Origin: Anaerolineaceae bacterium
Lineage (GTDB): Bacteria > Planctomycetota > Phycisphaerae > FEN-1346 > JAACEH01
NCBI GenBank assembly: GCA_011682595.1
Contig: JAACEH010000021.1
Span: 1-12,194, forward strand
DNA: 12,194 nt
Direction: 5' to 3'
Positions within the stretch are counted from its first letter, which is position 1. The number at the start of each line of letters is the position of its first letter. The position numbers were made by a program, and so were the translations under genes. Shown piece by piece: positions 5,587-12,194 of this stretch. The notes under the pieces were generated by a model. It was not told the origin of the DNA. It ran no database searches and was given only the letters and a program-made list of their open reading frames with translations.

Positions 5587-8500
5587 TCGACTCCGCCAAA
5601 AAGAAAGAAAACGCCCCCCTGGGATCCGTCCTGGTCGTCGGGGCGGGCGTGGCCGGCATCCAGACCGCCGTGGATCTCAGCGCCGCCGGCTACAAGGCCT
5701 ACCTGCTGGAGAAGGCCAGCGCCATCGGCGGGCACATGGCCATGCTCGACAAGACTTTTCCGACCAACGACTGCGCCATGTGCACCTTGAGCCCTCGCCT
5801 GGTCAGCGTGGGCCAGGACCGTAACATCGAGATTCTCACCCTGGCCGACCTTCTCCGGCTGGAAGGCCGGGCCGGCCGCTTCACGGCCACCGTGCGCCTC
5901 AGGCCCCGCTTCGTCGATGCGGACAAGTGCACCGGTTGCGGGCAATGCTCGGAAGTATGTCCCGCCGAGTTGGACAACGATTTCAACCAGGGGCTCAACA
6001 CTCGCAAGGCCATCGACCGGCTCTACCCGCAGGCCGTGCCCAACACCTTCGCCATCCGCCGCGCCGAGCGCCCGCGCTGCATGCTCAGTTGCCCCCTGGG
6101 AACGAACCCGCAGGGCTACATCGCCCTGGTCCGCCAGCGGCGATACCACGAGGCCCTGCAGACCCTGCGCGACACCAACCCGCTGCCCTCGGTCTGCGGC
6201 CGCGTGTGCCACCACCCGTGCGAACTCAACTGCGCCCGGGCGGCCTACGACGATCCGGTCTCGGTGATGTCGCTGAAACGTTTCCTGGTCGATTATTGCG
6301 CCGCCCATCCCGCCGATGCGGAGTTGCAGGACCGGCTCGAGGCCGGCGACAAGTGCCTGGGCCGGGTAATCGCCCCGCCGACCGGCAAGCGCGTGGCGGT
6401 GATCGGCTCCGGGCCCGCGGGGCTCACGGCCGCCGATTACCTGGCCCGCCGGGGTCACCAGGTCACGGTGTTCGAGGCCCTCGACGAACCGGGCGGCATG
6501 CTGCGGGTGGGCATTCCGCAATTCCGCCTGCCCCACGACATTCTTGAGCGGGACATTCAGGCCATCCGAGAGCTGGGCGTTCAGATAAACTGCAATCAGA
6601 AACTGGGCCGCGATATCACCCTGGCCGATCTCAAGGTCCGGGGCTACGAGGCCATACTGCTGGCCATCGGGGCCCACGCCCCGCGCTCGCTGGGCGTGCC
6701 CGGCGAGGAGGCCCCGGCCCTGGTCGAGGGCATGGCCTTCCTGCGCTCGGTCAACCTTGGACAGGCCGAGAAGGTCGGCCCGCGGGTGGTGGTCATCGGC
6801 GGCGGCAACGTGGCCGTGGACGTCGCCCGGACCGCCCGGCGGCTGGGCGGCAGCCAGGTCACCATCCTCTACCGGCGGAGCGAGGTCGAGATGCCGGCCC
6901 TGGCCGAGGAGGTCGAGCAGGCCCAACTGGAGGGCGTATTGCTCCACACGCTGGCCGCCCCGCTCCAGGTGGCCGGCAACGACCAAGGTGAACTCCTCGG
7001 GCTGAAGTGCATTCGCATGCGGCTGGGCGAAGCGGACGAATCCGGCCGCTGCAGACCGGTGCCGATTCCGGATTCCGAGTTTTTCGTCGAAGCCGACACG
7101 GTCATCACCGCGGTCGGCCAGGGCGTCGAGACCGAGCCGCTCCGGGAGATCGTGGAACTGACTTCCGGCCGACTGAAGGCCGCCCCTCAATCGCTGGCCA
7201 CCTCGGCCGACGGAATCTTCGCCGCCGGTGACGCCGTGACCGGGCCGCAGACTGTTACCGGGGCCATGGGCCAGGGCCGCCGGGCCGCCGTCAGCATCGA
7301 CAACTACCTGGCCGGCCGCCCTCTGGAAACCGGGCAGTGCAACCCGGCCCCCGCCGAGTTGCCGCCACTGGAACAGGAGCACTTGCGGCAACCCCGGGTG
7401 CGGACACCGCGTCAACCGGGGCCAGTGGTTCCCACGGAAGAGCGTCTCCGGGGTTTCGACGAAGTGAACCTGGCCATGGACGAGGAGGCGGCCGTTGCCG
7501 AGGCCGAGCGGTGCCTCGATTGTGGCCTGTGCAGCGACTGTCTCCAGTGCGTGCGGGTCTGCGAGGCCGGCGCCATTCGCCTTGACGATCAGCCCACCGA
7601 GCGGCGGATCGACATTGGCGGCGTGGTCGTGGCCAGCGGCCATAGCATGTTCGACGCCCGTCTCAGCGGCGAGTACGGTTACGGCCGCTATGCGAACGTC
7701 ATGACCGCCCTGGAGTTCGAGCGCTTGCTCAGCGCCTCGGGGCCCACCTCCGGTCGCCTGCTTCGCCGCGGTGACGGCACCGAGATCAAGCGTCTGGCCT
7801 TCATCCAGTGCGTCGGTTCGCGCCAGGTGACGGACCGGGGTTGCGAGTATTGCTCCAGCGTCTGCTGCATGTACGCCACCAAGGAGGCCATGCTGGCCGC
7901 CGAGCATGCCGAGGGCCTGAAGGCGACCATCTTCATGATTGACATGCGAGCCCACGGCAAGGGCTACGAGGCCTACTACCAGAGGGCCGAGCAGTCCGGC
8001 GTGCGTTATGTGCGAAGCATGGTCAGCGCCGTGCGGCAGGACTTCGCAACCGGCGACCTGCACCTGGAGTTCAGCGGCGAGGAGGACCGGAACCTCGTCG
8101 AGACATTCGATGCGGTGGTGCTGTCAACCGCCCTGCAATGCCACCCGCAGGCCGCCGAGATGGCCCGCCTGCTGGGCCTGCAACTGGACGAGCACGGCTT
8201 CGTCAGGACAGGCTCGTTCAGCCCGGGCACGACCTCGCGGCAGGGCGTGGTGGTCTGCGGCACGGCGGCCGGCCCCAAGGACATCCCGGACTCGGTCACC
8301 GAGGCCTCGGCGGCGGCGGCCATGCTCGGCAAGGACCTGTCGGCGACCAGGTTCAGTTGTCAGACGGCTCCCGAGTATCCGGTGGAGCGCGACGTATCGT
8401 CCGAGCCGCCGCGGGTCGGCGTGTTCGTGTGCCACTGCGGCAACAACATCGCCGGAGTGGTGGACGTCCAGTCGCTGGTCGAGTTCGCCGGGACGCTGCC

Positions 8501-10088
8501 CGGGGTGGCTTACGCCGAGCGGAGCCTGTACACCTGCTCGCCCGAAGGACTGGCCATGATCATCAAGGCCGTGGGCGACCGGAAGCTCAACCGCGTGGTG
8601 GTGGCCTCCTGCACGCCGCGGACCCACCTGGCGATTTTCCAGGACGCCCTGAGACAGGCCGGCCTGAACAAGTACCTGATCGAGATGGCCAACATCCGCG
8701 ACCAGTGCACGTGGGTCCACGGCGACCAGCCCGAGCAGGCCCTGGGCAAGGCCCGGGACCTTCTGGCCTCGGCTACGGCCAAGGCCTGCCGGCTGACACC
8801 GCTGGAAGAACAGATCCAGCCGGTGGTCCAGACGGCTCTGGTCATCGGCGGCGGATTGGCCGGGATGGTCGCCGCCGGGAACCTGGCCGAGCAGGGGTTC
8901 GAGGTTCACCTGGTCGAGCGGACCGCTCAACTCGGCGGACAGTTGCGGCACATCCGCCGCACTCTTGAAGGCGACGACGTCGCGGAGCTGATGAATGGCC
9001 TGATCGAAGGCACGCAGTCGCAGCCCAGCCTGACCGTGCACCTGGAAAGCACGCTCCAGAAGTGCACCGGTTCGGTGGGGAACTTCGAGTCGGTGGTCGC
9101 GGCCAATGGCTCGCGGCAGACGCTGCGCCATGGCGTGACCATCGTCGCCACCGGGGCCGAGATGTACGAGCCCACCGAGTACGAGCACGGCCGCTGCGAC
9201 AAGGTCGTCACGCAGCGGGAGTTGGAACGGCGGCTGGCCTTGGGCTCGGTCAACCAGGCCCGGCAGGTGGTCATGATTCAGTGTGTGGGCTGCCGCACCG
9301 ATGAGCGGCCGTATTGCAGCCGCATCTGTTGCGGCGAGGCGGTCAAGAACTCTCTGGAAATCAAAGAGCGAAATCCCGATTGCCGCGTCACCGTTCTTTA
9401 CAAGGACGTGCGGACCTTCGGGCGGGCCGAGCAGTATTACCTCCGGGCACGCGAGGCCGGGGTGGTGTTCATCCGCTACGACGACGATCACAAACCCGAG
9501 GTGCACCCCGACGGCAGCGTCCGCGTGACGGACCCGTCGACCGGCCGGCAGTGCAACTTCGAGCCCGACCTGGTCGTGCTGTCGGCGGCGGTGGTCGGCA
9601 GCGAGGAGAACAAAGTCCTGGCCCAGACGCTGCGCGTGCCGATGACCCAGGACGGATTCTTCCTGGAAGCCCACGTCAAGCTGCGCCCCGTGGACTTCGC
9701 CTGCGAAGGGGTGTTCCTGGCCGGCCTGGCTCACGGACCGAAGTTCATTCCCGAGACCATTGCCCAGGCACTGGCCGCCGCCGGACGGGCGGCAACCATC
9801 CTCTGCAAGGAAACCATACGGGCCAGCGGCTCGGTCTCGGTCGTCGACAGCGAACTCTGCGCAGCCTGTCTGACCTGCGTGCGGGTCTGCCCGCACAGCG
9901 TACCCAGAATCGAGGACGGCGTGGCGGTAATCGAGCCCGCGGCATGCCAGGGATGCGGGGTCTGCGCCGCCGAGTGCCCGGCCGGGGCCATCGCCCTGCA
10001 ATCGTTCACCGACCCGCAGCTTCGGGCCGCCGTCGGCGGACTCTTCCAGCCGTGTCGCCCGGACGTTGAGGAGGCAGCCAGAAAATGA
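5583..10088 (+). CDS. hdrA: Giant HdrA: two HdrA units in tandem with an embedded GltD/NfnB-like NAD(P)H oxidoreductase
   Basis: The protein has 1501 residues, against roughly 650 for a simple HdrA. Order: FAD Rossmann motif GAGVAG (20-25); the HdrA signature FPTNDCAMC (59-67); ferredoxin motif C116/C119/C122/C126. A GltD-like block follows with C166, C170, C205, C209, C213 and C217, FAD motif GSGPAG (275-280), NAD(P) motif GGGNVA (406-411), YRRSEVEMP and GDA (549-551). Next come a six-Cys run C644-C660 and the rest of the first HdrA unit, CVGSR with C743, C754, C757 and C761-C762. The second unit begins with FVCHCG (C950, C952), then GGGLAG (1089-1094), CVGCR with C1234, C1237, C1245 and C1249-C1250. 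It ends in a two-cluster ferredoxin (C1426-C1436, C1455-C1465). HdrA is the flavin subunit that splits electrons in bifurcating complexes. The embedded module should accept NAD(P)H. The gene overlaps hdrB and mvhD by ATGA at both ends. Architecture is seen directly; bifurcation is inferred. Confidence 0.93.
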   Translation: MIDSAKKKENAPLGSVLVVGAGVAGIQTAVDLSAAGYKAYLLEKASAIGGHMAMLDKTFPTNDCAMCTLSPRLVSVGQDRNIEILTLADLLRLEGRAGRFTATVRLRPRFVDADKCTGCGQCSEVCPAELDNDFNQGLNTRKAIDRLYPQAVPNTFAIRRAERPRCMLSCPLGTNPQGYIALVRQRRYHEALQTLRDTNPLPSVCGRVCHHPCELNCARAAYDDPVSVMSLKRFLVDYCAAHPADAELQDRLEAGDKCLGRVIAPPTGKRVAVIGSGPAGLTAADYLARRGHQVTVFEALDEPGGMLRVGIPQFRLPHDILERDIQAIRELGVQINCNQKLGRDITLADLKVRGYEAILLAIGAHAPRSLGVPGEEAPALVEGMAFLRSVNLGQAEKVGPRVVVIGGGNVAVDVARTARRLGGSQVTILYRRSEVEMPALAEEVEQAQLEGVLLHTLAAPLQVAGNDQGELLGLKCIRMRLGEADESGRCRPVPIPDSEFFVEADTVITAVGQGVETEPLREIVELTSGRLKAAPQSLATSADGIFAAGDAVTGPQTVTGAMGQGRRAAVSIDNYLAGRPLETGQCNPAPAELPPLEQEHLRQPRVRTPRQPGPVVPTEERLRGFDEVNLAMDEEAAVAEAERCLDCGLCSDCLQCVRVCEAGAIRLDDQPTERRIDIGGVVVASGHSMFDARLSGEYGYGRYANVMTALEFERLLSASGPTSGRLLRRGDGTEIKRLAFIQCVGSRQVTDRGCEYCSSVCCMYATKEAMLAAEHAEGLKATIFMIDMRAHGKGYEAYYQRAEQSGVRYVRSMVSAVRQDFATGDLHLEFSGEEDRNLVETFDAVVLSTALQCHPQAAEMARLLGLQLDEHGFVRTGSFSPGTTSRQGVVVCGTAAGPKDIPDSVTEASAAAAMLGKDLSATRFSCQTAPEYPVERDVSSEPPRVGVFVCHCGNNIAGVVDVQSLVEFAGTLPGVAYAERSLYTCSPEGLAMIIKAVGDRKLNRVVVASCTPRTHLAIFQDALRQAGLNKYLIEMANIRDQCTWVHGDQPEQALGKARDLLASATAKACRLTPLEEQIQPVVQTALVIGGGLAGMVAAGNLAEQGFEVHLVERTAQLGGQLRHIRRTLEGDDVAELMNGLIEGTQSQPSLTVHLESTLQKCTGSVGNFESVVAANGSRQTLRHGVTIVATGAEMYEPTEYEHGRCDKVVTQRELERRLALGSVNQARQVVMIQCVGCRTDERPYCSRICCGEAVKNSLEIKERNPDCRVTVLYKDVRTFGRAEQYYLRAREAGVVFIRYDDDHKPEVHPDGSVRVTDPSTGRQCNFEPDLVVLSAAVVGSEENKVLAQTLRVPMTQDGFFLEAHVKLRPVDFACEGVFLAGLAHGPKFIPETIAQALAAAGRAATILCKETIRASGSVSVVDSELCAACLTCVRVCPHSVPRIEDGVAVIEPAACQGCGVCAAECPAGAIALQSFTDPQLRAAVGGLFQPCRPDVEEAARK

Positions 10089-10558
10089 CCCCCCAAGCTC
10101 AGGAACAAACCCGGGAAGCCGCCGTGCAGAACGGTTTCAGGCCCAGGATCGTCGCCTTCTGTTGCCACTTCTGCGCCTATGCCGCCGCGGACCTGGCCGG
10201 GGCCTCGCGACTGCATTACCCAACGAACATCCGTATCATCCGCCTGCCGTGCAGCGGCCGCATCGACGTGCCGACCATGCTCGGCGCCTTCGCCGAGGGC
10301 GCCGACGGGGTCTACGTGGCCGGCTGCCTGGACGGGGATTGCCACTTTATCAGCGGCAACACCCGGGCCAAGCGCCACGTGGCCGAGGCCCGGCGACGTC
10401 TCGTGGAGGTCGGCCTGGACCCCGAACGCTTGGAGATGTTCCAGCTCTCGGCCGCCATGGGATCTCGATTCGCCGAAATCGCTCAGGAAATGACGGCCCG
10501 CATCGCTCGGCTGGGACCTGCCCTGGCCGCCGGCGACAAGGCCGCAGGGGAGACCTAG
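10085..10558 (+). CDS. mvhD: MvhD-like [2Fe-2S] electron-transfer subunit
   Basis: This 157-residue protein matches the MvhD/VhuD family. IVAFCCHFCAYAAADLAGASR (residues 22-42, with C27 and C30), LPCSGR (C56) and AGCLDGDCHF (C81, C86) give the five cysteines expected around a [2Fe-2S] cluster. In methanogens MvhD links the [NiFe] hydrogenase MvhAG to HdrA. In Moorella thermoacetica a homologue joins MetFV to HdrABC. No hydrogenase gene is present here and metV follows after 3 bases, so the second role is favoured. The N-terminus is about 15-20 residues longer than the conserved core. The start overlaps the hdrA stop as ATGA, the usual sign of translational coupling. No in-frame TGA suggests selenocysteine. 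Confidence 0.92.
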   Translation: MTPQAQEQTREAAVQNGFRPRIVAFCCHFCAYAAADLAGASRLHYPTNIRIIRLPCSGRIDVPTMLGAFAEGADGVYVAGCLDGDCHFISGNTRAKRHVAEARRRLVEVGLDPERLEMFQLSAAMGSRFAEIAQEMTARIARLGPALAAGDKAAGET

Positions 10559-10561
10559 ACC

Positions 10562-11257
10562 ATGATCGTTGCAGACCGAAAACCGTTCGATGAAACCTAC
10601 GAGATGATCGAGGCCTACGACACCGTCCTGCTGCTTGGCTGCGGGGGCTGTGTGACCGTGTGCCTGACCGGCGGCGAGCGATCCGTCTCGGTGCTGGCCG
10701 CCCAGTTGCGCCTCAAGGACCAACTGGCCGACAGAAAGCGGACCATCCTGGAGCGCACCATCACCCGCCAGTGCGACGCCGAGTACGTCAAGGAAATCGC
10801 CGAGGAGGCCGCCGGGGCCGAGGTGGTGCTCTCCATGGCCTGCGGCGTGGGCGTGAACTACGTGACCGAGTGCCTGGACGGCACGATCGTCCTGCCGGCC
10901 ATGAACACCTCGTTCATGGGGGCAAACGTCGCCCAGGGCGAATGGGACGAGCGGTGCGCCGCCTGCGGCGACTGCATGCTGGCCGAGACCGGCGGCATCT
11001 GCCCCGTGGCCCGGTGCAGCAAGTCCCTGATGAACGGCCCCTGCGGCGGCACCAACGACGGCAAGTGCGAGATCAATCCCGACCTGCCGTGCGCCTGGGC
11101 CTTGATCGTCGAGCGCATGGAGCAACTGGGCCGCCTCGACGAGCTGAGCGGCGTCAAGCCCCCGCGCGACTGGTCGACCTCCCGCAGCGGCGGCCCCCGC
11201 CACATGAAGGTCGAAGAGGCCCTCATTGACGACGACACCCCCGCCCCGTCCTCTTGA
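10562..11257 (+). CDS. metV: Methylene-THF reductase partner subunit MetV (MTHFR C-terminal zinc/Fe-S type domain)
   Basis: This 231-residue Cys-rich protein is typical of MetV. It has LLGCGGCVTVC with C27, C30 and C34, then SMACGVG in the middle. A C-terminal cluster follows: RCAACGDC (C132, C135, C138), GICPVARC (C147, C152) and NGPCGGT (C161). The C-terminal part corresponds to the domain annotated as methylene-tetrahydrofolate reductase C-terminal. The N-terminal part is expected to bind Fe-S clusters that pass electrons to the MetF flavin. MetVF-type reductases need both subunits. The gene starts 3 bases after mvhD, with GGGGAGA upstream. The tail after about residue 195 is proline- and acid-rich and not conserved-looking. 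It is the last gene of the operon, over 6 kb from metF. In many acetogens the two are adjacent. Confidence 0.92.
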   Translation: MIVADRKPFDETYEMIEAYDTVLLLGCGGCVTVCLTGGERSVSVLAAQLRLKDQLADRKRTILERTITRQCDAEYVKEIAEEAAGAEVVLSMACGVGVNYVTECLDGTIVLPAMNTSFMGANVAQGEWDERCAACGDCMLAETGGICPVARCSKSLMNGPCGGTNDGKCEINPDLPCAWALIVERMEQLGRLDELSGVKPPRDWSTSRSGGPRHMKVEEALIDDDTPAPSS

Positions 11258-11271
11258 CCCACCCCATCATT

Positions 11272-11295
11272 TTTTTGTGTGGATTTTTGTGTGGA
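11272..11295 (+). repeat. 12-bp perfect tandem repeat (two copies) upstream of arsR
   Basis: TTTTTGTGTGGA occurs at 11272-11283 and again at 11284-11295. The second copy overlaps the -35 element of the arsR promoter. It could be an A/T-rich upstream element or simple slippage. Confidence 0.8.
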
Positions 11296-11320
11296 CAGGA
11301 ACGGCCCTGGCGACTATAAT
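11292..11320 (+). promoter_or_regulatory. Strong sigma70-like promoter of the arsR operon
   Basis: TGGACA (11292-11297, 5 of 6) and a perfect TATAAT (11315-11320) are separated by the optimal 17 bases. The predicted start near 11327 lies about 24 bases before the arsR ATG. It sits in the only gap between metV and arsR, so the ars-type genes have their own promoter. Confidence 0.75.
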
Positions 11321-11341
11321 TCGTTAAGTGGCGAATTAACG
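11319..11341 (+). promoter_or_regulatory. Palindromic operator, probably for ArsR
   Basis: Two overlapping perfect inverted repeats are present: ATTCG-N8-CGAAT (11319-11336) and CGTTAA-N8-TTAACG (11322-11341). They cover the end of the -10 box and the predicted transcription start, where a bound dimeric ArsR would block initiation. The location directly upstream of an arsR gene supports autoregulation. Confidence 0.6.
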
Positions 11342-11350
11342 GAGATAATC

Positions 11351-11701
11351 ATGAGAGAGTTCATGGCTGTCGCCAAGGCCCTGGCCGATGAGAACCGGGT
11401 GCGGGTGTTGATGTTCCTGCGTGGGCAGGAACTGTGCGTCTGCCAGATCATCGAGATGCTGCATCTGGCACCATCGAGCGTTTCCAAACACATGTCCATC
11501 CTCAAGGCTGCCCGGCTCGTGGATTCCCGCAAAGAAGGTCGGTGGATTTACTACCGCCGGGCGGACAAGGCCCCGCCCCGGGTAGGCAAGGCCCTGGCCT
11601 GGCTGGACGCCAGCCTGGCAGATGATCCAACGGTGCGCCAGGATGCCAAATACCTCGCATGTGTTCGCAAGAAGTCGCTGGGCGAGCTTTGCGCCCACTA
11701 A
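11351..11701 (+). CDS. arsR: ArsR-family winged-helix metalloid-responsive repressor
   Basis: This 116-residue protein begins with FMAVAKALADENRVRVLMFL, the typical ArsR opening helix. The helix-turn-helix LHLAPSSVSKHMSILKAARL follows at about residues 37-56, then a beta wing, DSRKEGRWIYYR. ELCVCQII places C29 and C31 at the start of a DNA-contacting helix. That is the position where ArsR of plasmid R773 uses a CxC pair to bind As(III)/Sb(III). The third R773 cysteine is absent, though late cysteines (in LACVRK and ELCAH) could contribute. ATG 11351 is chosen because GGAG lies six bases upstream. A longer GTG start at 11279 would run through the promoter and operator. The neighbours are an arsenate-reductase-like gene and a Cys-rich protein, which agrees with arsenic sensing. 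Confidence 0.9.
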   Translation: MREFMAVAKALADENRVRVLMFLRGQELCVCQIIEMLHLAPSSVSKHMSILKAARLVDSRKEGRWIYYRRADKAPPRVGKALAWLDASLADDPTVRQDAKYLACVRKKSLGELCAH

Positions 11702-11717
11702 TTGATAGGAGCGTCCC

Positions 11718-12047
11718 ATGGCAACTGTTGAGATTGACGCGGGCGTCTGTGGTTTCATGACTCAGGCAACTGTCTTAAGCGAAGACGGCCAGAACGTCTC
11801 GTTCGCGGTCCACTCGGACTGTGAGAAGATACGGATTCTCGCGGCGGCACTGGAGGAGCGATGCCCGGTCGATGCCTATCAGGAAATCAGTTCAGCCTCC
11901 GAGAGTGCGGTCTTGGAGACCGTCCGTGAAAACTTGAAAGGCTGCTGTGCCGGCTGCGCGGTGCCTGTGGGCCTGTTCAAGGCCATGCAGGTCGCCGCAG
12001 GCCTGGCGCTGCCGAAGAATATCACGATCAATCTATCCAAGGACTAA
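11718..12047 (+). CDS. Small Cys-rich conserved protein of an arsR operon (resembles DUF6951)
   Basis: This 109-residue protein has no recognised catalytic motif. The opening [10 protein letters not shown] (C11), then SDCEKI (C35), a single C49, GCCAGC (C76, C77, C80) and the closing [12 protein letters not shown] resemble a small family I recall as DUF6951, with unknown function. The paired and spaced cysteines suggest metal or metalloid binding, or a redox role; this is inference. It has a clear ribosome-binding site, AGGAG, six bases before ATG. It is the middle gene between arsR and the arsenate-reductase-like gene, with 16- and 2-base gaps. It has no signal peptide or membrane segment, so it is likely cytoplasmic. 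Confidence 0.8.
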   Translation: MATVEIDAGVCGFMTQATVLSEDGQNVSFAVHSDCEKIRILAAALEERCPVDAYQEISSASESAVLETVRENLKGCCAGCAVPVGLFKAMQVAAGLALPKNITINLSKD

Positions 12048-12049
12048 AC

Positions 12050-12194
12050 ATGGCGGACAAACTGAAAATCCTATTTCTCTGTACGGGCAACTCCTGCCGG
12101 AGCCAGATGGCCGAGGGGTGGGCCCGGGCGATCAAGAGCGACGTGATCGAGGCGTACTCGGCCGGCATAGAGACGCACGGGTTGAATCCCAACG
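12050..12194 (+). CDS. arsC: Arsenate reductase / low-molecular-weight phosphatase-like protein, ArsC thioredoxin-coupled type (3' end cut)
   Basis: Only the first 48 residues are in the window. They contain [20 protein letters not shown], where C11-x5-R17 is the phosphate/arsenate-binding loop of the low-molecular-weight tyrosine phosphatase fold. NSCRSQMAE is characteristic of thioredoxin-coupled arsenate reductases. The later resolving cysteines lie beyond the edge, so a plain phosphatase cannot be excluded. It starts 2 bases after the upstream stop, in the same operon as arsR, which supports arsenate reduction to arsenite. Confidence 0.85.
   Translation, partial: MADKLKILFLCTGNSCRSQMAEGWARAIKSDVIEAYSAGIETHGLNPN

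Noticed and set aside
5562..8063. 833-codon open frame on the minus strand, antisense to hdrA
   Set aside because: Its composition mirrors hdrA codons and it has no recognisable motif. The plus-strand reading carries all conserved cysteine and nucleotide-binding motifs.
8124..10001. 625-codon open frame on the minus strand, antisense to hdrA
   Set aside because: Same reasoning: antisense shadow in GC-rich coding DNA with no domain signature.
5583..10558. Selenocysteine readthrough in hdrA or mvhD, known in some Hdr/MvhD-type proteins
   Set aside because: Both reading frames are uninterrupted and all expected positions carry ordinary cysteine codons.
11270..11276. T7 run after metV as an intrinsic terminator
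   Set aside because: No GC-rich hairpin sits directly before it. The only complementary arms nearby (AAGAGG 11214-11219 and CCTCTT 11250-11255) have a 30-base loop and end 14 bases too early.
11279..11350. N-terminal extension of arsR from GTG 11279
   Set aside because: It would translate the -35, -10 and operator sequence. ATG 11351 has a good Shine-Dalgarno and gives the normal ArsR length.

Overview
The window is GC-rich and densely coding. All genes that can be judged have Shine-Dalgarno starts, except metF. I infer an anaerobic or facultatively anaerobic bacterium. A DegT-type aminotransferase beside a short ceramidase-like zinc hydrolase, together with a Wood-Ljungdahl-type Hdr cluster, would fit Planctomycetota or another PVC or candidate-phylum lineage. 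The window has no rRNA or other phylogenetic marker, so the taxonomy is a guess.

Layout. (1) Positions 1-2663, minus strand: a probable two-gene operon with a ceramidase-like protein first and a DegT/DnrJ/EryC1/StrS aminotransferase second; the aminotransferase is cut by the left edge. (2) Positions 2664-3141: a divergent intergenic region of about 480 bases. It has a good sigma70-like promoter pointing right and a leader rich in inverted repeats ahead of metF. (3) Positions 3142-11257, plus strand: a tight six-gene operon, metF - hdrC - hdrB - hdrA - mvhD - metV. The largest gap is 25 bases, and two of the junctions are ATGA overlaps. (4) Positions 11258-12194: an arsenic-type operon made of an ArsR repressor with its own promoter and palindromic operator, a small Cys-rich protein, and the start of a thioredoxin-type arsenate reductase.

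How it works together. The central operon encodes every subunit type of the MetFV-HdrABC-MvhD complex known from the acetogen Moorella thermoacetica. There the complex is a methylene-tetrahydrofolate reductase coupled to an Hdr module proposed to bifurcate electrons. Here NAD(P)H could deliver electrons to flavin in HdrA. From there they would go to 5,10-methylene-THF through HdrBC, MvhD and MetVF, and to a second acceptor such as ferredoxin through the ferredoxin-like domains of HdrA. The most unusual part is the 1501-residue HdrA. It is two HdrA units in one chain, and a whole GltD/NfnB-like FAD/NAD(P)H oxidoreductase is inserted inside the first unit. No hydrogenase subunits, acetyl-CoA synthase or other Wood-Ljungdahl genes are in the window. 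The direction of flux (acetogenic, acetate-oxidising or purely anabolic C1 metabolism) therefore cannot be decided here.
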